This document shows, piece by piece, positions 11,001-22,755 of a DNA stretch of 64,000 nucleotides. Each line of letters starts with the position of its first letter. Within the stretch, counting starts at the first letter, position 1. The stretch spans positions 371,285 through 435,284 of the forward strand of contig WBMV01006452.1 in assembly GCA_013396655.1 (NCBI GenBank). Direction: 5' to 3'. The notes below the pieces were generated by a model. The model did no database searches. It saw only the letters and a list, made by a program, of their open reading frames with translations, and was not told the DNA's origin. Made by a program: the position numbers and the translations under genes. This stretch comes from Campylorhamphus procurvoides. Its lineage: Eukaryota > Chordata > Aves > Passeriformes > Dendrocolaptidae.

Positions 11001-13079
11001 TCACTCCTCCATGTGCCGTGTGGGGAACTGATGAGGGATTTTGCTGGAAATCCAGGAAATCTGCATTAAAGTGTAATGTTTCCTGCTGAGAGGGATCTAG
11101 GAAAGCAGGGTGGAAATAGCCAATAATTCAGTGCCACTCCCTGTTATTTACACGGGAATGCCGTTCCTGCCCCTTCCAGTTCCCCAGGAAAAGCCTTTGT
11201 CAGTGATGGAGAGGAACAGGCTTCTTTTATTTCTGTCAATAAATACAGAGAATATTGGGGAGTTTTGAGAAGTCCAGATTCTGCATCACTGAAAACAGTG
11301 GGAGCTTGAGGTTTAGCAGCAGTGGGAGCAGAATTAGTGGGGTGGTAACAAGGGGTCATCTCTCTATATTTACTGGTCAAAATTACTCTGGATGGAGTTC
11401 AGGTGCTGCCTAAATTTGCCCCACTCCAACCTGTTGTGCAAAATTCATGTGGCTTTTGTTTAGGTGCTGGTTTGGTTGTTTCCTTTGTTTTTTCTCTTAC
11501 ATTAGCAAAGGCTGAAGTGATAAATATTCCCAAACATGTGTAATCCAGCAGTTGTTCTATTCATCTTCAGAAAAAATCCCAGAGGTCACCTCCAGATTTT
11601 TACACACTGTGACCATCTTGTTCGTGGGAATTTACATTAAAAAAGAATAAAAATAAATATTTGCTTTTTCTTGTTTTGATGCTGCAATTCTGACCCTTGA
11701 AATGGGGCCATTTCTGTAACTGAGTGATAGGAGCCTGACTGGAGGATTTTTCACTTGCTGGTAAGAATGAAGCTTTTGATAGCTCGAGTTAGGCGGACAC
11801 TGAGGATGTTTAGATATAAATGGGTTCATTGCTATTCATGTTTTCAGATCCTTGAACATTTTAAAGAGATGTTCTGTAATATTCCTTTGAAGGAATAGCA
11901 CTCCCAATAAAAATGTTGAGGCTATAAATGGAGATAATCTCCCACCATTCCTGTCTGACAGGAAGGCTGTGGCAGTGCGAGTGTGGCTCAGACCCTTGTG
12001 CTGCCTCCCAGCTCAGGAGCCTTTGCCTCTCTGGGACACTGGAGCAGGAACTGGGAAGGGTATTTTAATTTTTGGCAAGCACATCATCTCACCAAGGCAG
12101 GATAAAGGAGGTTTAGACCTTAAATATTCCATTCTAAGCAGGCTATGAGGATGTCTCTGAACTGGGGGCATTTGGAATTGTCTCCCTGCCAACACATTCC
12201 AAGCATGTATTGTATTTCACTGAGATTGGTAAAAAGTAAATCTTTTATTATATTTTATTCTAGAAAACAAAATTTCTCCTCAAAATGATTTTTGTGTATT
12301 TCTGTTGCAAAAGGATGGAAGCATTGCTTTTTGTATTTGACTGGTAATATCATAAATAACAGTATTTGAAAATGTTTGTTTGAATGGGCTATAGGATCAT
12401 TTTCCCACCCTGTTTCTCAGAAGGCAATTAAAATATTATTGCAAATTGAAGTAGTAAGGCTATGAATAAAAAAAAGCTTCATAGTTACAGGATCTAGCTT
12501 TCATTTAAAAATGCAGAGCACTGATTTAGTTAAAAATACTTGTATTGGGGTGCATATGACTTTAAACTCTGGAGCACTAAATTATTACAGATTTACACAG
12601 TTTATGGCTTTTGGGGCAGAGCAGACTCTGGCACAGCCACATTGCCGAAATCGTTCTATCAAATAATTTTCAAACAATTAGCAAACTAATCAGAATGTAT
12701 GTCTGAGCACCCGGGAGTGTAAACAGCATATTTGCCAGCAGAAATAAATACCTGTAGGTGTGTGCAGACCCGGGGTGCAGTGTTGCCATAAATACCCCCA
12801 TCACAGTCTGACATCCCCAGTCCCCACACACTGGACAGATATCCCAGATATCCATGGGTTCTGTACGGGGCACATCCAGGAGAGCTTCCCTGGGCAGCAG
12901 GAACCGTGGGGCATCTCCCCCGGGCTTAATATTGCCTGTTAATTTAGGACACACGATGTGGAGGATTTTTTGGGGTTTTGTTTTCTTACAGCCTGTCACA
13001 TTCTGGGTAATGCACAACCCCATCGGCACAAAAATCCGGGGAAATGTTTGGGATGTCTCTGTCAGTGGGAGCTTTTGTC
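11001..13079. other. Non-coding, nothing specific
   Basis: Alternating AT-rich and moderately GC-rich unique sequence. Opposing frames at 12670-13129 (up to 119 codons) are not credible. The AT-rich part at 12240-12680 is motif-like but weaker than the blocks named separately. Confidence 0.5.
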
Positions 13080-13780
13080 AGCTAATAAAGACCGCGCGCT
13101 TTGGCCCTAAGTCTGTTAGAAATAAATGACGTTTTTTCTGTCTAATGTAAAATTAAAATGAATAAACATCATAAAGCTGAAACCTATCCTAGTGGCTGCT
13201 TGAAAATTCCAGAGATGTGGCACTGGGGAGCGACCATCATTGCACTGCAAAATGTGCCGAGCTATTTTCAATGGAAAATGAAGAGCAGAAATAGAAGACT
13301 GAAATAACAATAGGCTGATTGCTTTCATTTTTTGGTGTGTAGTTTAACACTGCATTAAAGAGAACAACTGAGTTCCTACATTTTTCCTATTTTCTTGTCA
13401 TGGATATATTAGCATTACATGATGCATACTAATTATAAAGTTGGCTGTAACAAGAGTTCCTCTTGTGAATCCATTTAAGAACTGATTGTTTACTATCTTT
13501 TTCTGTAAGTATAAAATTTTAATTATGCCACTGACAGGAACTGTGCGTGATACAGTGCTCTACATTTATCACTGGGAGAGGGCCAGTTGCAGAGCTGTTT
13601 GACTTTGGAGAAATCCTGATGCGCTTGCAATGTTGAGCAGCAGGTGCCACATTATTATGTACAGAAAAGCAATTAGGAAGCATATTGGATGAATGGGGAG
13701 TGCATTAATATTAGCAAGTACATTTGTCAGTGGTTTTGATGCGAGTCTTTTTCTTTTCTTTATGCAACATTAAGATTGTG
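13080..13780. other. Candidate conserved non-coding block(s)
   Basis: AT-rich unique sequence carries 'accgcgcgctttggcc' (13090-13105), 'taaaatgaataaacatc', 'gatgcatactaattata' with TAATTA at 13430-13435, and 'gatgcgagtcttt'. The density of distinct motifs and the absence of repeat relics suggest one or two regulatory elements, at about 13080-13330 and 13390-13780. Confidence 0.33.
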
Positions 13781-15780
13781 GCTCTCATAAATTCTCCCCT
13801 TAAATTGCCATCTGTTCCCTTGTCATGCAGTAGTGAGGTAGAGAAAAGTTTTCTTGACAAAATGAAAAGAATTTCTTTTATTTAAAGTAGAAGCAAAGGA
13901 GTCTACACAAAGTGGGAGAATTGTAGGTTATGCAATTGAGCTTTGTGTGTGTTAAGTAATTACTGTTGAATGTTACATTAACTATTGCACAGTTATGATT
14001 TTTTTTCCCCCTTCCCCCTTCTAGATTTCAGTTTTTCAATGATTTTGTGTATTTTTTTTAAAACGTGGTGTGAGACAGTTTTAACCAAATGGCACAAAGA
14101 GGCTGACAGGCTGGGCTGGCTGTCTCTGCTCCAGGGTTTTGGTGGGGGTCAGGACCAGGGCTTTGAGGCACCCCTGCTTTGGCCACATCCACCAGGGGCT
14201 GATCCACCACTGCCACCTTCAAGCCTGGGGAGGCAAAGCCCTTTGGAGCTGTGTGCTGGCTGGGGACCAGGCAGACTGCTCCAGGTCTTCAGCTCTTGGC
14301 CTCTGCATCAAACAGGGCTTATTTAAGAACAGGCTTTATTTTATGGCAATTTCAAAGCCTCTCCCTATTGTTCTGGCAAGGAGATTTGTCCTGAGGGAAG
14401 ACTGGCACGTGTCTGTGGGAAAGGGGCTACCTTAACAGGAGGGTTGGAAAACATCAAAAAAGGAAGGCAGACAGCAATTTTTTAAAATGCTGGCACAAAA
14501 CTTGATTTTATGGAGGCGTGAGGGAAAGAGCCTATATCCGTGTCCTTTTCTACCCTGAAAATGAGGAAAGAGGGAATACAGCTCTTGTATGTGTGTTGTT
14601 TCTCTCCCCATTTGCTGTAAATATGTTCATTTTGAGCAGTGTAGAACTGCAATCTCAGGGCCTAGACAGGGCACGGCAGGACAAAGACTGATCAGGACTG
14701 TCAGTCTGGTGTGTGTTTGCATTGATGGAGAGAGAGCAGTTCAGGCTGTTTGGGCTCCCTGCTCCGTTTCCATGTCAGCCAGCACTTATGGGGAATAAAT
14801 CCCCCAAATGATACGTTCCTTAACAAGTGCAGGGCTGGTTCTGGCCGGCAGCTTAAGTAAACCAGGCCTAACTTCTGAGCCACAGCAGTAGCAGAGCTTT
14901 AACATCTTTTCCTTCTTCTTTGCTCATCCCCCTGTTGAGTAAACTCTTCAAAGCCCAAGGCAATCTGTTTTAGGAGTACTGTGAAGTTGAAGATGGAGCA
15001 GCGGGAGCTACAAGTGGCAGCAGTAGCAGTTCTGAGGATACTTTACAGGGCTGGATGGTGGCTGGTGACAGGATTAGCTCCACTGGCAGGCTGGCTGAAT
15101 CTGAAGCAGGGGGTGTCTGTGGGACTGAGCTCGAACTCTTTGGCTGTTCCATTACTATTTCTGCTTGGCTGCTTATGAAAAAACTGACATTCCTTCCTGT
15201 GTCTCAGACCTGTTTGATTTTGATCCCCCTCATCCCATTGTGGGCCATTCTTGCAGCATTCCCTGCCCTGGGATGGCAGACCAGCCCTGTGCTGTTCTCT
15301 CTGAACCAAGTTTTTGTCTGTTTCTGCCATTTTTCTCAGGCCTTTTTATTATTTTATCTCTGGTCACAATTAGTCTCCCTCACAGGTTGTTTTCCTAACG
15401 TGTCCTCAATCACTACCTAATCTTTACGCACCATAAGGCTGTTTGCTTCCCTTCTGTTCCAGATTTTTTTCCCAACAGCATCTTTCTCTCACGCTCCAGT
15501 GCATTGTTTCTCTCTCTTCTGTCAATACACAGGAACGGTTCTTATTCTTTGTGCGTGCATTCCTGTTGCTCTTAATATCACCAAGATCTGGTTTTGCAAT
15601 GTCCTGTAGTTGCTTTCCCCCTCCTGTTACTCAGAACATACACCAGGGTCCTGCTCTCCTTGTGCTGCTGGATTAAACCTCGTGCTGGTTTCCTTGTGCC
15701 CAGCACGCTGCAGCCCCTTCCATTCAGACACAGCTCATCATACATGAACAGATTGCATCTGCTCAAAGAAGAGCCCCAAT
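13781..15780. other. Non-coding with a pyrimidine-rich stretch
   Basis: A strong pyrimidine tract ends in CTAG at 14021-14024 like a splice acceptor, but no sensible exon follows. From 15180 to 15700 the plus strand is pyrimidine-rich and produces several overlapping hydrophobic frames (up to 121 codons) that I regard as compositional. Confidence 0.5.
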
Positions 15781-16440
15781 CCACATAGTATTCATTTAAC
15801 CAGCAGTGATAGGAGTGAATTCATTCGAGATTCATATGGATGTCATAGACTGTGAGTTACAGTGTAAGCATCAGTTAATGGACACTCGCAGGAAAGTGTT
15901 TCCTATCAAATAATACATCACTGAGCTACATGAAGTGGCTTATGTATTTTTTTTCTCCCTTCTATGATTTCATCATGGCTAAGGAAGCTATGATTGCCTG
16001 GCCTTGTATTTCTTTAGCAAGCAGCGTTGCCTAATGTTTTATTGATGTATTTTTAAATAATTTATCTTTAAACCTTTGTTTAATGGATGTATTTTTATTC
16101 AGAATTTGATACCAGCGAAGGTAGGTCTGACAGTTTGTGTTTGCACTCTGACAATATTTCTCTTGTGAACTTTTTTTAGCTCTCTTAGATAAACAGTAAT
16201 TTTACACTTTTTCATCTCTATTTTTAATTACCCAGTCGATCATTTCAAGTGGCTTGTATTGATATTTAACAAATGTATTAGGCAGAACAAGCAACACTTT
16301 GTTTTGCTTCGGCTGCATTTCAATTTCCACTAAATGTGATAAATATAGAAATGAGCAATAGTTGCTCAGGGCACCATCATTAAGATCTCAGGCATCTCCT
16401 AGAAAAAGTATTAAAGTTAATACTGAAGCATTCCATAGGT
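15781..16440. other. Candidate conserved non-coding block
   Basis: About 650 bp of unique sequence includes 'ggagtgaattcattcg', 'catagactgtgagttac', 'cagcgttgcctaatg' and a perfect 7-bp inverted repeat 'tgagcaa tag ttgctca' (16352-16368). It has no open frame of note and no transposon similarity. It is one of the longest uninterrupted enhancer-like stretches. Confidence 0.4.
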
Positions 16441-17699
16441 GAGATTTCCACAGTCAGCCATCCTTTCCCAAAGCCAATGTTGGCAAGCTCTGGTGATGGT
16501 TAGCACTGGAAATGAGCAGATCAAAATGTGTTCCAAGTTTTTTGGGTGCTACCAACTTGGCCTGGATGATATGTGCAATGCACTTATTCTTCCATTGGCT
16601 GATACCCCACCTTGCTTTCCAAGGCACCTTTGTTGGCTCTGTGTGGCTTTTTCCCTTGATGCAGGAGATGGGGGGACTGTGGGGTCCTTGTCCCTGGCAG
16701 TGGGATGCAGAGGGGCTGGCAGTGGGCTCAGGTGTGGCAGAAAGGCAAGAATGTTTGTGGTCTGGAAGTGAAACAAGCCCAGTAAAGCTGTACTGGGAAA
16801 TGGAGATACACCAATAGGCGAGATGGGAGGGAAATACACTGATTATCTCCTGGAGGAAAACTCTTCCTCAGCAGTATTGATCTGTATTCTCAGAATGTGT
16901 TTTCTGCCTTGAAAAGTACACTGAGAATTAAAGAAATATATTCTGTGTTTATTTGCACTGGTGAGATTTGTGTGCTTTGCCAGTGTTTGTGCTGGAGTTT
17001 GGTGTATTCAACCTCCTGAACATTCTGGGCCGTGTTTAAAGCACAGGGAAGAAGTGTAATGAGCTGATGTTTTGGGTGTAGCTTGCTGTAAAAATATGAA
17101 CATAAACACTGTCCTCTCTTGAATTGAAAAAATGGAGACAAACTTCAAATGCGCTGTCCAGCCTGTGTTTTTGCCATGTTTTATTCAGTATAAAAATAGT
17201 GTAGACATTCACCACATCAGCCATTGTACAACTTGGCTATGTTTGAACTAAAGCCCCACCATCTTAAGACAACACTTTGATGTGGGTGTTTCTTTAAGTC
17301 TTTAAGGCACACACTGCACCATCAAAGCCCCACGTGAACTTTGGGGTATTTACCTTGCTTAATGAGAAATGTTTTCCACGTTTTTTTCCCCCGTGACATT
17401 TTTGTACCGCACAATGTTTCCGTGTCTTCTTTTTCTATTTAAAATTTAAAGAGCTACATTTGGGAGAGGAACAATGTAGGTAAAAGAGACCCCTGGAGTG
17501 TGTCTGATGTGATAGTTCTCTTCTGTGGCACCATTTTTCCTCCTGCTGTGGGAGAGCTAAATGATAGTGCCTTATACCTTACTGAATAAAGCCGAACACA
17601 GTTTCCAGCTGTGAACATGTGATCAGGTTTTGTGTTTGATTTTTGCACACAAGTGTACTCCTGCAAGCACAGCCACACACTCCTATGCAAACACTCCGT
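16441..17699. other. Non-coding, nothing specific
   Basis: Unique sequence; overlapping frames of 96-110 codons at 16439-16839 on both strands lie in a GC-richer patch and have no recognised content. Confidence 0.55.
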
Positions 17700-17980
17700 T
17701 CGGGAATTATTGTTGACTCAGTCATTAATCTCCCCTCAATTAATCACATTAAGCATTAAGGTGCCTTTCTGCGCAGAGAGGTACGACAGCCCTTTCTGTT
17801 CCACCTTGGTGCAGAATTGCTACACGACCAATTTACTTTCTGGCTAAAGATGTGTTGAGATATGTTGTTATATGAAAACTGAGCAGAACACTATTGTCTG
17901 ATCCTGAAACCTCTGAGGATTACTCGGTAATCCTATTGATATTGTTGGGAATAAAGGTTGTAAGACCCAGCTCCTAATTG
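17700..17980. other. Candidate conserved non-coding block with AP-1/MAF-like site
   Basis: 'gttgactcagtcattaatc' contains TGACTCA (17714-17720) overlapped by a second GTCA half-site. It is followed by 'caattaatcacattaagc', which carries homeodomain-type TTAAT/ATTA words. The sequence is unique and AT-rich. Confidence 0.33.
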
Positions 17981-20466
17981 TTACATATGTACCAAGAGTA
18001 TCGTAACGTTTATTCTGGTCTTTCATGAGTGTTTCATTTTTTTAATGCTGTTTGTCTTTTCAACACTGCTCATAAAACATAACAGTGCTCATTCTCTGGA
18101 CAGAGCATGGCTTGTGTTTCAGTGCTGTTATGGTGACTATGACTACATTTATTACTTAACCCAAAGATTAAACAAATTAAAATCTCGCCTTTTATTTTTA
18201 CTCCCAAAATGAGATCCATTGTTGTGAAAGCTGAAGACCTGCACTTGTATTCTTCAAGAGTGTGGCATGTCATGTTGTTTGTTAAACACCCAGAAGTCAT
18301 AATATCTGTCTCTCTGGCTCACTGAGCAGCAGAAAAAAATGGGTCCTGAAGGAATACATTCGGAGACAAAGAAGAAAAGTTATTTTATTTTTAGTGATCA
18401 GATGGCATAATTGTTGGTTGGCGTTAAGTGGCTCTGAATATGAGGGGAGGGAGGATTAATTTCTGAGTAAATGAGCAACATCTGAAATCACCAGAGGGGC
18501 CTGATCCTTTTAGCACCAGCCGTGGTGCAGTTATGCCATTGATTTTTTTTTTAATTTTATTTTTATTTTAAGGCGAGCCAAAGCCAGTGGCTGTCACGAA
18601 AGGCTGGTGCTCCTCCGAGTGAGCAGCTTGGTCCCTGCAGGCACCACTTGTACCTTCAAGGGGCTTTGCTGGGCTTTGTGTTGTGCACTTGCAGACAGAC
18701 ACCCTGAGTTCCAGCAATCCCCAGCAGCACCAGCAGAGATAGCTCCCAGGACAGGACAAACAAGGCCCGTGGTTCCCGAATTCAGTTTGTTTCTGTGGTG
18801 TTGGCCATCAAGTGTAGGGTTTGTGTTTTACTGTGTCCCTTTGTCACGTGTTGGGGATGGATGGGGCTGAACTTTGCCGCAATTGGAGCTGGCCTGAGGA
18901 GTTGTGTTCTCAGAGTGTTTGCTGTTATGAGGAAATCCCCACCGGGGAAGCCTGTGATGGGAGCAGCAAGTGTGGAATGATCAGCAGACCCACAAAGGTG
19001 CAGCAGCAGGGGTGTAAAACAGCAGCAGGCTGTGGATACTCATCACAGGCGAGGTTGTGATGCTGCAGCAGGGTCCAGCTGAACCCCTCCATCCCTCCTC
19101 CTGCCCCAGCTGTCTGCAGGACCATGGTCTGCTCAGGGAAACCGGGGCCAGACAAACAAACCAAAATGTGGCACGAGCCCTGGAAGTCACTGACCAGTGG
19201 TGTCCATCCTTAGGAATTAAAAGGACTAAATATTCCTTGCAGTGTTGCTGGGGGAATGTGTTCTACACCTCAGGCACAAAAGAGAATGAAAGCAACAAGC
19301 AGGTCTGGCAGGAGCAGAGCGAGGGCTCTGGGCAGCAGGTGTGCTTGGCAGGAGGGTGGGAAGAGAACGCCGTGGCTTTGGCAGCTTCTGTGGAGTGTCT
19401 GCACAACGTAGCCAGGGCAGAGCCCGGTCCTGGGGCAAGGAGCAGAGCAGCACAAGGGCTGCTCCCAGACCCCAGTGCCTCTCCTGCTGGATCCTCACAC
19501 ACACCTGTGCAGATCTGAACACAGCAGGGGCAGCACCAGAACAGAACCCTTGTGCTCTACCTCCCTAATCCCAGACTGGAGTGCAGGGGGCTGAGCCATG
19601 ACCTGACAGCCACTTGAGAGGGTTTTAACTTGCCCTCCCACCCCTTTTTTCCTTCTACCCTTTTCCTAGGGATTTGCATCTTTTTGGTTATTGAGGCTAC
19701 CTTCATTCTTCCAGCCTGAGCTCAGACACTTGGGAGGCTCTGGAAGGCTTCCAGCAGGAAAATTAGAACTTCTGGATCTGGATCCAGTCCCTGTTAACAT
19801 CAACATGAAGACTCTTCCTTGCTTTATGGGAACTGAATCATGCTCTTGACCTGTGTATAGCTGTCAGCACTGTCTGTGTCTGGCAGATGCAGCCTTTTTA
19901 GCAGCAGAAGGAAGATGATTTCTACCAAGACTGGCTCTGAACAAAGAAGAATCAGTGGAGCCCGAGATGTTTGTATTCATAGAAATAAACTGGAGTGTAC
20001 TGGAACAAACAAGACAGATGTTGCAGGAGGAGAACCAATTGCTGCATAGTCAAAATTAAGTGGTTTTTTTTTTCTTATGACATAGCAGTTGACTGTAATT
20101 TTATTTTCTCCTGTGTACTTATGAGAGATTTTACTGCAGACTCCCAGCCTCCTGGGTTAGGCTTTGCACCCAGTTTTTGGCACATGGCACCTCATTTTGG
20201 GGCTTCCTGAACATCTCCAGTTAGGTTGAACAGAGCTGCTGTCACTTGTGAAGCTGCTCCGGTGTCCCAGAGCAGGAATCTCGAGGCATTAAGTGCTTAA
20301 GTGAGCTCTTGGTGTGCAGTCACTCTCTTGGATGGTGTCCTTGGCTGCAGTTGGTTATATCATACATGGTCCTTGCCCTTCAGACAAACTGTTCCACGTG
20401 CTGCTTTCTCAGAGATGTTGTGTTTGCACACAAAGCCAGAGAGCAGCACCACTCCATGTCAGTTGT
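17981..20466. other. Non-coding, GC-richer from 18.6 to 19.6 kb
   Basis: Ordinary sequence with a GC-richer core. Frames of up to 153 codons there (19057-19518) are opposed by minus-strand frames across the same bases. A weak CTCF-like word lies near 19580. It ends at a CR1 fragment. Confidence 0.5.
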
Positions 20467-20600
20467 CACACAATTATTTAGGTTGGGAAAGACCCTTTAA
20501 GGTTCTGGAGTCCCACTGTTAACCCAGCACTGCCAAGGCCAAGATCAACAATCTGCCAAGCAGATCAACATGTGCCATCGTGGCTTCCTGTGGAAATCCA
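20467..20600 (-). mobile_element. CR1 LINE 3'-end fragment, reverse orientation
   Basis: Read on the plus strand it is the reverse complement of a CR1 tail: 'aggttgggaaagaccctttaagg', then 'gagtcccactgttaaccc', then 'agcactgccaaggccaag', then 'atcaacatgtgccatcg'. The terminal octamer at its left edge survives only as 'cacacaattattt'. The right half, beyond about 20560, is heavily diverged and its edge is uncertain. It is 5'-truncated and non-coding. Confidence 0.8.
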
Positions 20601-21200
20601 GTGTATACTGGAAACAGTTATTAATTAATGGCCATTACCCCAAGGTCTCTCTCGGAACCCCCTTCTGAAGCCTTCATTGAAAGCAAGCACAGTGTAAAGT
20701 AGGTACTGGTTGGCAACTGAAGCATTCCAGTTGTCTTCAGTCTTTGTAAATAACATGGAATTAGTGACTCTTTCCCTAAGAATTTCAAAAAAACCTGCAG
20801 CAGGGAGCTTGCAGTTGGTGAAATGTATCAATTAGATTTATATGCTGGATTTTGCCCTAATGTAATTCACTCAGTGTGAAAGCATCACCTAAAATATTTA
20901 GGAGCACTGGGATAGGTAAAACAAATAAGGGCCAAGTTGTTAAAGGTTTTCAGGGAAGTGAGGTGCAAGACTTGTGTCATCTTAGTATCAAATAGCATTT
21001 CCCAGGCTGGGGCCCTAATGGATCCTGATGCCTTTGGATCGTTTTGTGGGTTGCCAAAACAGGCTTTGAACATGCCAAGGCACTTCTTAATGATTTAATG
21101 TCTGAGTTTATTTTTCGTGGAGAAATCTGTGTCTCTGACAGCCGACTGACAGCAACAAGTGAAACAGGGAGGGAAAGCAGCCTTGTGTCCCGAACAAGCT

Positions 21201-21217
21201 GGCAAACCTTGTTTGCC
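21201..21217. promoter_or_regulatory. Short perfect inverted repeat ggcaaac-N3-gtttgcc
   Basis: Two 7-bp arms are separated by 'ctt'. The half-sites resemble forkhead (GTTTGC) or NFI-like words. There is no supporting context, and it may be coincidental. Confidence 0.25.
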
Positions 21218-21829
21218 TGGAATTCATTCCGTGCCATTCCCAAGAGCTGAAACATGTGGGGTTTTTGTTCTGTACACAGCCAGGAATTTATGTCACTGAG
21301 TAACTGTAGGACTGTAGTTCTTAAGGTAGTTTTGCCATTACTTGGGGACTGGAGCGAGATTTGAGGAATTGGTTAGTGTTACGTTAATATCAGCATTTTC
21401 AAGACTCAATCCTTCACATGACAGGAATTAGGGACACAAATCTGTGGATGTGAGATACAATTGCAGTCAATTGGTACTGAAGTCAAAGAAGTCAAAGGAG
21501 TGATGGCAGCAGCTGGGAATTTGCATTGAGATCTTCAAACCGCAGGGTTGTGGGATCAACTCTGGCAAGGAGCTGGAGTTAATGAAAATTGTTACCACCT
21601 GTTTTCTCTGCAATAATTTGCAAGAGTCATTCTGTCTTTCAGCAGGTATGTCTGCCTTGTACTGTACATAATTTCCACCTGAGGAAAGGTCAGGACTGGA
21701 TGTGGAAGGAAACTGAACCCTTCTTTCCCTGGCTGGTCTGTGAACAAGAGAGATTGGCCCCTTAGCAAGTATGCATTTTACACAAAGGTCCATCTTCTCA
21801 TGAAGGAGAGGATAAGTCTGTGCAGGGAT

Positions 21830-21844
21830 TTAGGAGGGGGCGCT
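21830..21844 (+). promoter_or_regulatory. CTCF-like motif
   Basis: 'ttaggagggggcgct' agrees with the 3' two-thirds of the CTCF core (AG-AGGGGGCGCT); the leading CC is replaced by TT. It is the best CTCF-like match I noticed, on the plus strand. Weaker ones lie at about 19580 ('tgcagggggctga') and 29018 ('ccagtagggggtt'). Occupancy cannot be inferred. Confidence 0.35.
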
Positions 21845-22725
21845 TCAGGGGCAGGGAGCACTATTTAACTGTGAGTACAGGTGGTGATTCTGACCTGTGC
21901 TGACATTAAAATGGGGCAAAAGTTCCTGTAACACATCTGAATAGTTGGAGGGGAAAGAATCAGGTGCCTTGAAATATTCTTTAGCCCTCTGTTATCTTTG
22001 TGTCTCAGTAAAGAGGATTGTGAAGGTTATGTAGAATGGAACTTGACCTGGTTTTCCCCCAGCAGCCTCCGATGTTATCTTCCTTTAGCAGGATTTCCTT
22101 GGGAGTTTTCCACAATGGGTAGTTATGCACTATTTGTCTAATCATTAAATCAGGAGTGTGGTTATGGTCTCTCAGTTATGTGGATGGATACAAATGAGCA
22201 GAAATGATGATTATGAGAGGTAAGAAGAAAGGGTGGCAACAAGCAGTGATGGGTTCAGCAGCTGATGGTACCTTCTGAAATTCTGAGTAGTTTGCAGCCT
22301 CTCTGGGTGGATTTGCCAGACAACTGAGCAGAGATCATGTCAAGGTTTCCTCTCTAGGTTGCATGTCTTTCAAGAGGAGTATGACAAAGTAGGCTTGGAA
22401 GCTGTGGCAGCTGGCCAGGAGAAACGGAGTGAACATGGGCCTAAGTTGGGAGACTGAGTAGTTTCTAGAAAGAGATGAAAAGCACCAGCTGGTGACTAGA
22501 AAAGGAAAGTAGGAGAAGTGTAGAAAGGAGCTGCTGTGTATGGGGATTCTCAAAAGAGTATGAAAGAGCCTAAAATAGCAGAAAGGAGTGTGCTGTGGCA
22601 TTGGGATGCAAGGGGAAAGTGCCATGAGGGAAGCAGGTGACCCGAGTGAGTGTTACCTCAGAGGACATGGAATAAAGCTGAGGTGCCCAAGCCCAGTGAG
22701 ACTGGACTGCCAGCCCAGGCCAGCT

Positions 22726-22755
22726 GGGCAGGGAAGGGCACACGGGGGATGTGGG
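22726..22755 (+). other. G-quadruplex-type motif
   Basis: G runs at 22726-22728, 22731-22733, 22736-22738, 22744-22748 and 22753-22755 with loops of 2, 2, 5 and 4 nt meet the G3+ N1-7 rule. More G runs follow to about 22791. Confidence 0.7.

Noticed and set aside
13985..14060. Splice acceptor at 14021-14024
   Set aside because: Excellent pyrimidine tract, but the following sequence is low-complexity with no plausible exon or donor.
15055..15420. 121-codon hydrophobic frame resembling a membrane protein
   Set aside because: Pyrimidine-rich strand encodes Leu/Phe/Ser/Pro in every frame; neighbouring frames look the same.
17296..17325. Resemblance of 'taaggcacacactgcacc' to a miR-124-like seed
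   Set aside because: Matches only the first bases; no complementary arm forms a precursor hairpin nearby.
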